Below the pieces are notes generated by a model. The model was not told the origin of the DNA. It was given only the letters and a program-made list of their open reading frames with translations, and made no database searches. 64,000 nt of DNA, from contig CM077116.1 in assembly GCA_039619475.1 (NCBI GenBank), positions 199,167,117 through 199,231,116 on the forward strand. Direction: 5' to 3'. Shown here one piece after another: positions 23,900 through 35,330 of the stretch. The position numbers and the translations under genes were made by a program. Source of the stretch: Icerya purchasi. Taxonomy: Eukaryota; Arthropoda; Insecta; Hemiptera; Monophlebidae. Positions within the stretch are counted from its first letter, which is position 1. The number at the start of each line of letters is the position of its first letter.

Positions 23900-24700
23900 T
23901 TTTATTAAGTATATAATGAGGTATACCGAAACAATTTTTTTTTTTTTCTATATAAAATACAAAATGGCTTCAAAAAAACACATCGGAACCAAACGTTTCT
24001 TTTTTTTCTTTTTTGCTTGACTATCGGTGGGCGGAATAGCAATTTTTGAACAACATCTTGCACAAAAAAAAAACTTTTTTTCATTATCTGCATGAGTTTT
24101 TCTAAAACGGTACACAAGATTAATGTAAAATATTGATTTTTCGCACAATGGCAGCATTTTGAGAAAAAGAAAATCAAATTTTACCAAAAAATCTATCTTC
24201 AATAAAAAGCGGAATTGTTAACCAATTGCAAAAGTCGTGTGCGCACCGCTTTAGGCAGTTTATCTAAGAAGCTACAGTTAAAATTTCAAGTCGATCGGAT
24301 AAAAATTGCCCTAGTTATGCTGCCCACCAGTTTGAAAAATACGCTTTCGAGAAAAACGCGTTTAAAGTTTCAAAACGTGTTTACTTCATGAAATTTCGAA
24401 AATACATACACGTGAACTTTTTTATCTTTAGTCTGCTATTCCGGGACCATATAATAACCCTTCCAGTGCCAAATTTTGTTCGTCAGTTTCTTTTCTGACC
24501 GTTGTAAGATCGTTGCGAGCGTTTTTTCTGTTCTTCGACACAGAACGGTTGGTGGCTTCAATTCATTGCTCGTCCACTTCCTGACACGAAAATTATATAT
24601 TTCAGTGCCGATTTTCAGTCCAAGGACTGACATAACTTCGAGTGTGAGTCTTGAAAACTGTCGTAATAATAATAATAATAATAATAATAATATTAGAAAA
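23900..24700. repeat. Probable dispersed repeat ending in (AAT)n
   Basis: The stretch GAGAAAAACGCGTTTAAAGT (24352-24371) and the preceding GATCGGATAAAAATTGCCC resemble blocks I remember from interspersed repeats of insects. Only one copy is in this window, so this cannot be verified here. At 24666-24691 a run of about nine AAT units forms a tail-like end, as in some RTE-type 3' ends. The short minus frames at 23905-24202 follow poly(T)-rich sequence and are not convincing genes. Confidence 0.3.
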
Positions 24701-26006
24701 TAGAAGTATTTTTATTCGTTAGAATTGTACATCAGGGATGAGCACTTTTTTTCTTACAACAGTCCAGCTACAAATTTAAAAATGTTGCGCGAACCGCATG
24801 TAAGAAACTTGTGATATTACACAAACGCTGAATGATGAGTTCAAAGTATCTCTTTATTAACAAAATAAACCTAGCACAAGAAAATTACAGAAATTAATGT
24901 AAATACTATTAAAAAAATAAAAAAAGAGAAGTGGTGTCTAAAGGGGGACACCCGGTAGGAACGAAGATTCTTTCACTTTTTGGTAGATATACAAGTATAA
25001 AGTCATTCATAAAGTATACGATAAAAAACGACACACAATATATAAACCCCGTATGAATTAAAACAAAAACAAAAAAAAAAAACGCGCCAATTTTCAAATT
25101 CAATACAATTTACACGTGTTTAGAATTGAGCTTATACAGCTGACCGTTCACAATGGTTGCTACTTGAATCTTGATACTCGCATGCACGCACGCACACACA
25201 CCCGTATATAATAAAAAGAAACAGAGTGAAAGAGAAAGAAAGTGAAGGTTGCCCGGAGGACGCATAACGCTTTTTCGTTTCCTGACGACTTCTGCCAGTT
25301 TACTCCTACCGCTAAGCCGCCTTAAAAGAACTTCGTTCCGAAAAACGGCGAAAGGTACATATATGTAGAAACAGATACCTTGAGAAATTTGGCGGTGTTA
25401 CTTTGCTATCAGTTGGTCTGCACGACACACCAATCTGCACGTAATTTTCTAACCATACTTCGTTTAATCTTAGTATCGGTGATCGCTTTTAATTGTTTCT
25501 ATTGCGGAAAATGACTCGAATTCCTTCAAATAATTTTTGCAAATTCGGGGCTAATTTTTGGATCTCCGAAGGAGTTTTTTTTTCTTAGCGAGCAAAATGT
25601 GACGCGTTGTTTGACGACATATTTTGTTTCGAATTTTCGGCTTTTTCGGACGCATTAATTTTATCAAACGTGTTATAAATAAACTGGGTTTTTCCTTGAA
25701 GTTCCAGGTGTATAATTGAAATATTAAGTTATATCGACGAGAAAGGTGAAATCACGTATCCATTCTTTGCCTTCGAATAATTGAGGAAATGGATATTCTT
25801 TCATTTCGATAAACAGCTGAATATAATTTTTCAAGACCTATATTCCTACTGGAAAAACGCACTTCTGTGCTGTAAATCACATCGCCATATTCGCTTCCTA
25901 AATCTTTTAAAAATTCTTTAAATTGGCGGCAATTAAACGCTAGATATTTGAAAAAATTAATAAGTTTTATTACGGGTGCGACAATAATAGACATGTTAAA
26001 ATTCTA
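24701..26006. other. No recognisable feature
   Basis: AT-rich spacer. A short (CA)n-like tract at about 25186-25201 (CGCACGCACACACACC) and a 12-A run at 25071-25082 are the only simple repeats. No motif-bearing frame was found. Confidence 0.5.
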
Positions 26007-26120
26007 TATAATAAAAACCAACTTTAATAACAAACAAATATAAGGGTAAAAAATAATTTACAACAATAAATTATTTTTCACCCTTATATTTGTTTGTTAT
26101 TAAAGTTGGTTTTTATTATA
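26007..26120. repeat. Near-perfect hairpin, 54-bp arms and 6-nt loop
   Basis: Arms 26007-26060 and 26067-26120 are reverse complements with one mismatch (A opposite C on the plus strand) around the loop CAACAA. On a minus-strand transcript the mismatch would be a G-U pair, so that RNA could pair over all 54 positions. The ends read TATAATAAAAACCAACTTTA and its complement. The size and TATA-like ends fit a small foldback MITE. A hairpin RNA source is the alternative. Confidence 0.95.
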
Positions 26121-27326
26121 CAGTTTATAACAAACAGGCATGTATTCACCTACATCATTAAATTCGTCATCGATGAGGTGCTCCATCGCTTGATGCGCCG
26201 ACAATTTTATACCATGGAATTGATAAGTTCTCCCATTGTACAGGTGTCTTTTCTGTTTTTTGTTCCTTTTAGTTTATTTACTTCTTTTTTAATGTATATC
26301 CGTAAGTATGCGGTTTTGTACAATGCATAGTGTCATTTCCGAAATTCGTGAAAAAAAAACGAAGTTATTACTGATTAGCAATAACACTCGCGCTACATCT
26401 GTTTTATAACTTGTCTTTCGTAACCTGATTATTAATAAAATTATTAGAGTCGTAATTAAAAGCTGAAATAATTATACGTTGTGTGAAAAAACGAAGGAAA
26501 CCTATCCATTGTTGATGATGAATGGAATAAATTTTTACACGAGTATTTTTTCTAGTGATTATACGTGCGAGTTTTATTGTTTTTTGTTTTTTATTTTTTA
26601 TTTTTTATTTTTTGTGCGTTATTTTTGTATTTATAGCGACTAACGTATTGAGTTCGTGTCCTTCTATTTTCAATTTAATTTTTAGAAATTAAATATATCG
26701 ATATAGCTATCTGTAGTGACTAGGGTCTAACCGATATCATCTACCAAGTTCGGCTGATCACGTGCTAGATTCTAAAACATTTCTCCGAACATATTGTTGC
26801 ATACAATCTTTAGTTGTTTGTTATATATTATAATAGTTTATAATTTTAGAAACAGGATGAATATAAATTTTTTGCTAATTAATTTTCATTATAGTTTTAT
26901 GAATGCTTAATTGTGACTGGAATATTTTACTATTGTGCTAATGTTACTTGAAAATGCGATGCCTATTTATACCACCTGTATTGCTTGTTTCGGATTGCTA
27001 ATACTCGTTAACTATAAGCTCTTCAAACATGCTAACATCGTTATCGTCATAACTTACTTGCCATTACGTAAGAATCATAAATCATGCTATGGTATTTTAA
27101 CTCGTGTAGAGGAAATCAGTTTTACTTACCGCGACCTTTCCCGCCTATTCCCTATATCACATAATGATAAGCTCTAGCTTCAGTTTATCCGATACGACAA
27201 GGAAAATATTATTGTTACCCTTATTTTAAAACAAAGGAAGACAATGGGTGAAGATAATTTGTTGAAAATGCCTAATTATCTTCACTAATGGTTCTAATGA
27301 TCCCAGTGGCGTCTCTGTTACTCATT

Positions 27327-27329
<3 letters not shown>
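26121..27329. other. No recognisable feature
   Basis: AT-rich spacer containing a (TTTTTTA)n-like tract at about 26580-26612. The 80-codon frame at 26935-27177 has no recognised motif. Nothing else is supported. Confidence 0.5.
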
Positions 27330-27361
<32 letters not shown>

Positions 27362-27600
27362 GTAAATAATTTGCGAGTCCCACAAGGCAATGGCCGGTCT
27401 GTGGGTTCCCAGCATAATCATATCGTTTATTCATCGTATACATCTTAAATCTAATACATCATATTCGTTTTATATGTGTATTACTTAATTCAACTTAACT
27501 TCTATTTTTAATATTCTACGTCTAATTTTAATTCAAAACGTTTATACCCATCGCACGTCATACCACAATATTTTCACATAAGCCATAAGTAATGCAGCTA
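27330..27600 (-). mobile_element. Poly(A)-tailed minus-strand insertion of unknown family
   Basis: A 29-nt T run (27330-27358) is followed by sequence reading, on the minus strand, TGGGAACCCACAGACCGGCC and ATTGCCTTGTGGGACTCGCA, ending in poly(A). This is the structure of a retroposed 3' end (non-LTR element or SINE). The less AT-rich 60 nt beside the tail stand out from the surroundings. No ORF or A/B box could be read, so the family and left boundary are unknown. Confidence 0.5.
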
Positions 27601-28054
27601 GAACATGAGCACCAAACATTAGTTGTTTTTTGTTTTTTTTATTACATCATTTTAGTTTCTAGTCCCATATTTCCCTTGTCGGTAATCTTATTTTTTCTGT
27701 TTTATACCTCAAAGTTTACTGTAATAAAACACATTTTTGGAGACATTTCTTTATTATTGTCCCACCCGAAGTAGAATTCGTTACAATATTCGCACTTCTC
27801 CAATTAAATCACTCTGTATCCTAATCGAACGTTGAATCTGTGACTATTCTTGTTGCCATTATTTTCCCGTCAACACTTCCAGCTTCTTTTAAAATTGTAA
27901 TTGTTTCCTAATCTTTGAGCGTTCCCAAAACTTATATCCTTTTGGGTTCTTCATACGATTACATTATCCTTTCCATTCGCTTTTCTATTTCGAATCTACA
28001 GAATAATCTTTTTTTTTTCAGAAAGACTTTTTTCTTTTCTTCCTTTTTTTTTTT

Positions 28055-28600
28055 TTTTTGAAGGTTTCCTAGTCATAAAGGTATTCCTAGAAGTCAGGTG
28101 GTCGACTCTCTAGCCCGTTCTCCTATCCCTAATGTTCATCCTTTACGAAAAAAATTTTCCTGCGATCCTGTTTTCTTGTACAAAAACAACTACTATCTGT
28201 TCTAATACATATCTCTCCTACTTCTCTAATCTCGTTTACCTTTCTATACAATGTCCTCCTCAATCTCTGGTTTAATATCTATTCCTGTCTCCGTCGAGCC
28301 ACTACCACTTTACCCCACTCTTTGCTACCTCCGTCTATAGCGCGCTTTTCGCCTCCTTCATGAATTGCTTTTCTTTTACATCCTGACACGAGACTATCAT
28401 TTGCGATAATAACTACGTCTTGATTGAATCTCTTTTTAATGACCGCTCTCTCTTCCACCATGATTTACCACCATCTCCGTATTCTTATAGCGTCTTCTTC
28501 GTACTTTCTTTTCCAGTATTCTCGTCGCCTTTGTATTTGCCATCTCCAATAGAATTTCTACCTCGTTATCCCGTAAATAGTCACTGTGTCAATGCTCTCT
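28055..28600 (+). mobile_element. Family A fragment: RNase H end and C-terminus
   Basis: With frame changes the sequence reads RFPSHKGIPRSQVVDSLARS (28062-28120), matching the SHxGIxGNExxDxLA block of RNase H with GN lost. Later comes CDNNYVLIESLFNDRSLFHH (28399-28460), then YSVFFVLSF, matching the family A C-terminal block (CDADHVFFKCSSLSVERSAF). The first Cys is kept and the second replaced by Ser. The fragment lacks RT and is preceded by pyrimidine-rich sequence with two T runs. No poly(A) end could be placed. Confidence 0.6.
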
Positions 28601-29740
28601 GCTTGCGAGCTTATGAAAAAAAGGTGAAAAAAATACGCACATTTTTTACGTTGTGTTCTATTTTTTGTAGTTCTTTGTAGATAAGTTCTTTTCTCTCTTT
28701 TATTTTCAAAATTGAGATTTTTATTGCTATTGCGTTTATTTTTTACACGCTTATTTTTTTAATGAGCTATCTTAGCTGTAGCCGATTTTACGGTTATCGT
28801 CGTTTCTCATTATCCTGAATCTTTAAAAGCTGGCCTACAGGTGTCCCTCCAAGGTTGATTTAAAACTAGGACAGTAAATAATCCGGTTGTAGCTTTTTAT
28901 TTTCTATATCATCTTCCGTTCTAACGTTAATATCGCTATTAGAACTTCATTTATTTTTTTTTTTGAATTATTTTATGTCAATTTTTGGTTTTACATGTGT
29001 AAAGTAATTTTAAAAAAGAATAGAAAAAGAGGCTTAATTCCGAAAGTAATTTATGTTTACAAAAAATTAACACGACATTATAGGAACAGCGTTAAAAGAA
29101 GAAAAAAAGAATATTCCTGTCAAACGTTTTCTCCTTGTTCCACGATCGAGTTTTCTAATCTACTCAACTCTTTCGGCTCTGTGTGTGTACTCTGTTTATC
29201 ACTTGTGCGTACTCTGAGCTATTCCTTAATCAATATTCTCCTTCCGACTCTCTACTTTTATGGTAACCGTAGGAAAAGCAAAGTCTACCATCGCCGTTTG
29301 CACAAACTGCGTGTATAGTAAGTTAAAAAGAATGCTTATAAAAATTAAAACCAGAATGAAGTGTAAAGTAAATGCGTACAAGAATGGGAAAAATTTCTAG
29401 TAGAGCTAACTCAAGAATTCAACTGCGGCTAATTACGTGCGTTGATGCGTTTCCCCTGCACATAAATGTCAACGAAATATGAAAAAAACAGATAAAAAAA
29501 AAAACCGATAAAACAAGAAAAGGCGACGGCAATAAAAGTGGGAATATGTTCTCGCATTTTACTGCTGCCCGAAGGAGTTGGCAAGCAAGTAATGCGAAAA
29601 TCAATTGTCGCCATTTTCTTCCTGTAACTTTTGTTTCTACAAATTGCGGGTCCAGGCTAGAAGTTCGGTTCGGTAATGCAGATGAAAAGCATTTCAATCT
29701 GGAAACAACCGAATGTTTCATGATCTAACCCACGCCCATA
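28601..29740. other. No recognisable feature
   Basis: AT-rich spacer. Several frames of 60-107 codons lie in 28995-29728 on both strands. None shows a motif, splice context or duplication that would support a gene. Confidence 0.45.
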
Positions 29741-29796
29741 CGTCGTCATATGATCCGCATTTATTACGCATCGGGCGAAAAGCCATACAAGTTCGG

Positions 29797-29921
29797 GGGC
29801 GTTATGATTAGTCCCACGTTTTCCTTTTCATTCGGAGGCGTTATAATTAGTCCCACGTTTTCCTTTTCATTCGGAGGCGTTATGATTAGTCCCAAGTTTT
29901 CCTTTTCATTCGGAGGCATTT
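29797..29921. repeat. 39-bp minisatellite, about 3.2 units
   Basis: Units start GGCGTTATGATTAGTCCCAC and end TTCCTTTTCATTCGGA. Three units plus a partial fourth differ by single substitutions. As 39 is divisible by three, the array is open in frame on both strands: 13-residue GGVMISPTFSFSF units on the plus strand and PPNEKENVGLIIT on the minus strand. Frames 29750-29965 (plus) and 29764-29952 (minus) therefore reflect the array. I see no independent sign that either is translated. Confidence 0.95.
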
Positions 29922-30161
29922 TAACTTTTATAAATGAAATGCGGCGACGCATTCAGTCCGCTTAATCGCTTACTACCGCTGAGATTTCCATAACCATTCG
30001 ATACGTATTATCGATCTAAAAACCAAAGATACGGGGCTATTACACCAAGCGTTAACAACAATACTAATTGATAAAAAGATTTCATCGCTCGTTTTATTGT
30101 TAACATGGGTGGAAATATAGTCCAGTTTCTTTTCATGGAAGATAATACGTTTTTAAATATA

Positions 30162-30305
30162 AAATAAACAAATTCCCCTTATTAACAAATAAAAATAAGT
30201 GTAAAATAATTTATATTTTAATCAATTAAAATAACTCACTTTTTATTAAAGTAAATTTTAGTTCCTACTTATTTTTGTTTCTTAATAAGGGGAATTTGTT
30301 TATTT
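30162..30305. mobile_element. Small TIR element (MITE-like, about 144 bp)
   Basis: Terminal inverted repeats of about 39 bp: AAATAAACAAATTCCCCTTA at 30162-30181 pairs with TAAGGGGAATTTGTTTATTT at 30286-30305, and similarity continues inward to AAATAAAAATAAGT. About three mismatches occur. The 66-bp interior is AT-only and non-coding. No transposase is present and the target duplication is unclear. Confidence 0.8.
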
Positions 30306-30616
30306 CATATGTATAAATATTAACAAACAGGTTATGGATATTTATCTTTCTCTTTTTTCGGTCGTATTATTTCTAGCGTCGTTACTATCTATTAGTACAT
30401 TCTAACTGTACAGTCATAGACATAGTGTTCACGGCAATTGTTTATGTACAGTATGAATATGTACACGCAAGACTACACTTGACATCGATTAGTAGACGTT
30501 TGATTTTGTATTGATGTACAAATGTATACATTAACTAGCGCGGATATGTATGCATGTTTGACATTGCCTTCCGCGTAAATTAGCGATTATTTAATTTAAT
30601 TTTTGTGATAATTTCT

Positions 30617-30675
30617 TGTGTCGACTTCCGTAACGAAAGTCAAGCGCTCTAGCAACTAGGCTATAACGATGGCTA
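30617..30675 (-). repeat. tRNA-like/SINE-like fragment
   Basis: The minus strand reads ATCGTTATAGCCTAGTTGCT AGAGCGC, a tRNA D-arm with a Pol III A-box-like core, followed by TTGACTTTCGTTACGGAAGT C, which can form a 5-bp anticodon-type stem with a 7-nt loop. U33 is replaced by G and the expected T-arm (GGTTCGAATCC) is absent. This is therefore a decayed tRNA-derived SINE head or tRNA pseudogene, not a functional tRNA. Confidence 0.4.
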
Positions 30676-31253
30676 TTACCTACATATAATGCAATAAAAA
30701 ATTAATCAAATAATTATAACATTACTTTTTAAAACCTATATGATATTATATATATGATAATATCGATCAAAATTATATTGCAGAACTCAATAAATTATTG
30801 AAACTATTAATGAAAATCAATAAAATGTTGCAATATATATTAGCAATAAGTAATAATAGTATAAATTTAACTAGATATAATGAACAAGCAGTAGTAAAAT
30901 TAAATATAATACACATAGGAAAGAGTAGACTGCTGATATAATTAAAATTCACTATCAAATCATTCTGAATGGCATAAATATTTAACTTTCGGATTTTATT
31001 TATAGTTTAGAATATCGAAAAAAATATTAGAATTACATATAATAAAAGTTAATAGCAAGAAATAATAAGCTGTAATATAATTGATAAAATAAACAAAAAA
31101 AAAAACAACAAAAAGTACTATAAGTAAAAACTATTAACAATATATGCGAACCAAATTTACATACAAATCCATTTATTTATTAATATTGTTAATAAAAATT
31201 TCAAAATATCGCAATAATATTAAATTGCATTATCCGTAAATAATAGTAAGCAC

Positions 31254-31446
31254 GAAAAACCTGGAATATATAAAATGACGCGAGCCGCTTCTAAAACGTT
31301 TTACGTTGGACAAATAAAGAGAAAATTTAAAATACATTATGAGGGACGTGTATTATGGGATATAAACATACTTGGCAGAACACGTCGTAAAGACTAACCG
31401 TGAATTAATTTTTAACATTGATATAAACTTTATAAATAATAATTAA
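31254..31446 (+). pseudogene. Penelope-like element, GIY-YIG endonuclease remnant
   Basis: The frame from 31254 reads EKPGIYKMTRAASKTFYVGQ and then IKRKFKIHYE. GIYK followed about 10 residues later by FYVGQ, then basic residues with KxHYE, is the GIY-YIG pattern of Penelope-like elements (GIYKLxC...FYIGQT-R-FKxRxxEH). One frame change later, LAEHVVKTNRELIFNID (31372-31425) supplies the AEHxxxTNR/GH block that follows in the same family. The typical Cys pair before FYVG is missing. In active elements this nuclease nicks the target. Here only about 60 codons survive, with no readable RT upstream. Confidence 0.6.
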
Positions 31447-33382
31447 GTAATGTACTAAATGAGCTGAAACATGCTTATTCATTAATTCAAAGACCAGTAG
31501 ATAAATAATATTTTAAATACTAATAATTCTTTATTTAAATGTAATTTATGATTTTGTTACATTACTTTTCATATGTCTACATTGTATATTATGATTATAA
31601 TTTATACAAAACTTTTCTAATAAAATGAGTATCATATGGCGAATTTTTAATTATTTATATCGACTTATTTTAAAATGAAAATATGATGCTATATTCCATT
31701 CAGATTTTCTTCTCCCGGTAAAATTTATTACACGTGTTTCTACTCCGGTGGAAACGTGTGCGTTCTTAGCAGTACCTCACTTTTCAATTTCCGTTATAAT
31801 ATTTCGTTACTTTTTTTTTCCTATCCATATGATATTATTTCCTCGTATGAAATGTTCGCGTCCATAAAACAAGCCGAGAATATGTAGCACCGACTACTGA
31901 GAAAACACACGATATTCTCACAACCTTTTCGTAAAAGATAATCTAAAAATGTCTCGTCAAAATTAACATTATGCAAACTAAAAAAACAAAAACAGAACAG
32001 AATAACTTTTCTATACATTATCCCTTACATCGGACGCGCGTTAATTCAGTTGAAATTTACGCGTCAACTGGACCAAATATTCCGAATAAGTTGAATGCTT
32101 TCCCCTTTAAACGGATTAACGAATAGGCTTTTACTTCGCCGCTATCGACAGTTTAGCATGTAGCAAGGGACTGCCCTATAATCCATGACACGGGGGATCG
32201 CTTCTGTCGGCACGGTTGTTTTGACACCAGCAAGCAAAGGTTTTTATTCCGACCTTTTTACAAATTACCTGCGATATTTTCAAAATTCACCGAAACATTA
32301 TAATTCATGTTAATGAGAAACATGGGTTACCAAGAATATTTTTACGCGTCAATATAAAATGTCGTCTCTGTACTAACGTTAATTTCATGCAAATAATACC
32401 GCTCTTCGTTCTCGGTATTTTTTTTTTCATTTATCATATATTTATATATGTGGACGGTTAGTGTGTATGAATACATGTACATTCGCGAAATACATTATTC
32501 ACATAATTTTCTTAAATTATACTGATCTTTTAAATGTTTTTAACTTATTTTCGTTTTTTTCCTCGTTTTTCTGTTTTCAAATTAATTTGGGTTTGTATAC
32601 TAGAGACATTAGTCCCAGCGCGCAAGCGGTAATTTTTGATATTTCCAATAGTGTGGGGTACCGCTTGAAGGAAACATGGCTATAGCTAACCGATACAGCG
32701 TTTAAATGGCTAACTTATTTCCATAGATATTGCAATGCATCCGATGAAAACGGTGCCTTGTACGATCGACCAAGAAAGTATTTGAAGAAATTTAAGCTAT
32801 CTTACTCCATATTGCTAATGTTTTTAAGATAATTGCTTTATTTCTTTTTTTAATAAAAAAAATAAATAAATAAGTAGGCAATTCGGAGCGCCCTATTATT
32901 TTTATACACCGTGTGATATTATTTCTATTTGACTGCCAGGCATGAATTTTATTAAACGTAACAATGGAGTTAATAACAACTTAATTATGAAACAATACGA
33001 GGCAGTTCAAATTTTGGTCTTTTAAAAAACTGTGTTAGTTTTTTTTTATTAATGACCGAAAAACCCGGCTGAGTAAATGAACTGTCCTAAAGGAATCCAG
33101 TCTCGTTCTCGTACTGGAAATAGAAATTTACCGAACATCGATAGGCCGAAAATGAGTATTTTTTACGTTAGAACAAACGGAAAATCCGAAGACATTAAGC
33201 AACAACCAAAAATGAAAATTTCGTTATTTTCCGCCAGAGAAAATAGTTGAGAATCCCACTACATATTTTGTTTTCCAGGATGCTGACGAGGTGGGAGAAT
33301 CAAATATCTAACAGGAAAATCGACGATAGAAATTGAAAAAATGATTAAAAATAGAAAATTACGATTTCCATTCGACTAAAAC
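31447..33382. other. No recognisable feature
   Basis: AT-rich spacer of about 1.9 kb. Short T runs occur, including one near 32419. The 74-codon frame at 32461-32685 has a hydrophobic start but no known motif. Nothing is supported as a gene. Confidence 0.5.
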
Positions 33383-33689
33383 CAGTAACGGATTCACAAG
33401 GGGTGGGGGGTAGTGCCCCCCCCAAAGAACCAAAGCCTCTATGAAAAAATTTCTTATAAAAGCGAAAATCTGGAAATATTTGAGAAGCACAGCAATTATT
33501 AACATATCGTTGCAACTACCAGGTCTATGGAGCTGAAAAAAAGGGTAAAAGTCAGAAAATCGCTTTTGAATAAACTAATAATCACGCTACAGCCAAAACC
33601 ATTTACACCAGATAATTTAAATTTCATATGAACATTACTTATGTAGTGAAATAAATTTACGGACAACTGCGTAGAAAATTTAATATATT

Positions 33690-33855
33690 TAATTTAATAA
33701 TACAGTGCTTAACGTTTCGGGCAGTTTAAACTGACCATCATCAGAAGCGAACTGAGACACTCGAACGCAAACATCGGTCCACAATAACGACAAAATTAAA
33801 TAAAAACCAATCGAATAGAAGCGAAGAGAAGCGACAAGAAGCGAAGAGGAGCGAA
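33690..33855. repeat. Palindrome block and GAAGCGA-rich tandem stretch
   Basis: ACGTTTCGGGCAGTTTAAAC TGACCATCATCAG at about 33712-33744 contains the 12-bp palindrome CAGTTTAAACTG. TTTCGG...CATCATCAG layouts are familiar to me from untranslated regions of Penelope-like elements, but this is only a resemblance. At 33822-33858 short GAAGCGA-type units repeat irregularly just before the R1-like coding region. Confidence 0.4.
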
Positions 33856-33860
33856 GGGAT

Positions 33861-35330
33861 GCTGTGAATTATGTGATCAGCAAGATTAGCAGCAGCCTTA
33901 AGAAAAAATCGAACGTTTTCGTCGTAGGAGTGGATATCAAATTAGCCTTTGATAACTGCTGACATCCTCCTTTGTTTGACATTTTAAAATCTATTCTGAT
34001 CAAAGACACACCATTGCTAAGTACAATATATTGCTACCTTAAAAGCAGACGTATAACTCTTCAAATAGGTAATCATCAAATACTGAAATCAATAAAGGCT
34101 GCCCACAAGGTAGCGTTTTAGGTCCACTTTTCTTGAATATATTATTCAACCAAGCTCTACCATTCGACAAGAACGTTGACCTATGCGCATATGCAGATGA
34201 CTTACTATTCATAATATCGGACGATACAAAAGTCAATTTCGAAAAATACAGCTAACAAAACGCTTGAGTTACTCGGAGCCTGGCTAAATGAAGTAACGCT
34301 TAATCTTTCAGTTGAAAAATGCTTCGTGTTCTTTTTCACAAACTCCCTGAAACTAAAAAGGAAAAATATTAAAGTACTTTACAGGGGGGTCACTCTAAAA
34401 GTAGTCAAACATTTTAAATACCTTGGAGTTATATTGGACAATAAACTTTCCTTTAAACAATACATAGACTACATTACATCTAAGTTGGACGCTAAGTACT
34501 ATCAATTAATAAAAGTGTGCAGAAATACATGGAGCTTTGATTACAGATACAGACTTGTGCTTCATAAGTCACTTGTTGAGAATACACGGTGTTATTGTAG
34601 CTCTGTATTTTTTCAGCACCTAAAAAAGAAAATCCTAAAGCAAAAAGTCTATTCAACACAACGTAAATACTTAATAAACACCCGCAGAGCTTATAGAAAA
34701 ATTTCTCACAGCGCCACTGTTTCTCTTACGGGGGTCCTTCCACTAGACCTATAAATTAACTATAGATCAATCATTTTTACGATAAAAAACCATAAACATT
34801 TTGAATATATTAACGATCATGTTTATCAAATAATGAACTTTCTACCTCCAATAAATCCTCATCAGAACAGTTCCTACATGCTAATCCACCATGACTTACA
34901 TATAAAAATGTCACTAGAACAACTCGAAAGACTCATTAAAAGCTATTTCATGTCCATATGGAAAAACTGCTGGGAAAGAGATACAGTAGGTCGGTATACC
35001 CACAGGCTAATCTCAAATATTAGAACAGTCTTACAGGTAACATCTGACTTTTACACTATCCAACTACTCACTGACCACGCACACTTAGGAGCCTACTTAA
35101 AAAAATAATATAAAATTACTGAAGACGACAAATGTGACTGTGGGGAAATTGAAAACTCCAATTATGTAATCTTTCACTACAAGAAGTATGACGACATCGG
35201 ACACTTCAACATAGAAAACCTCAATTTGAGCAATTCAATTTTGGCAACTAAATTTCAAAAATTCGCATTCTTAGTTTTAAAACCAAAATTGACTGGCAAA
35301 AATAGCAACCTACAGTGATTTACATTACTC
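33861..35330 (+). mobile_element. R1-like non-LTR retrotransposon, 5'-truncated ORF2
   Basis: The coding remnant starts in the RT fingers with DAVNYVISKI and continues through motif A (VVGVDIKLAFDNC, about 33930), motif B (KGCPQGSVLGPLFLNIL, about 34100) and motif C (AYADDLLFII, about 34190). Then VVKHFKYLGVILDNKLSFKQ (34405) and a 142-codon open frame follow, with STQRKYLINTRRAYR and TGVLPLDL. The C-terminal part continues through NCWERDTVGRYTHRLI to the zinc-binding tail CDCGE...HY (35140-35180). Order and wording fit the R1 clade or close relatives. Endonuclease and ORF1 are absent, and several stops and shifts are present. Confidence 0.75.
34326..34754 (+). pseudogene. R1-like ORF2 thumb/connector segment
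   Basis: A 142-codon open stretch lies just downstream of the RT YADD motif. FKYLGVILDNKLSFKQYIDY is the standard YLGVxLDxxLxFxxH block after the RT core. QRKYLINTRRAYRKISHSAT VSLTG with VLPLDL corresponds to the region near the RT-RNase H boundary in R1-like proteins. It ends at a stop, after which the protein continues in another frame. The fragment has no separate function. Confidence 0.7.

Noticed and set aside
23905..24202. Two Lys/Phe-rich minus frames of 84-90 codons
   Set aside because: They are generated by poly(T)/poly(A)-rich sequence in two frames at once and sit in a likely dispersed repeat.
29764..29952. Repetitive protein of 13-residue PPNEKENVGLIIT units
   Set aside because: The frame is open merely because a 39-bp minisatellite unit lacks stops. 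The opposite strand is open for the same reason.
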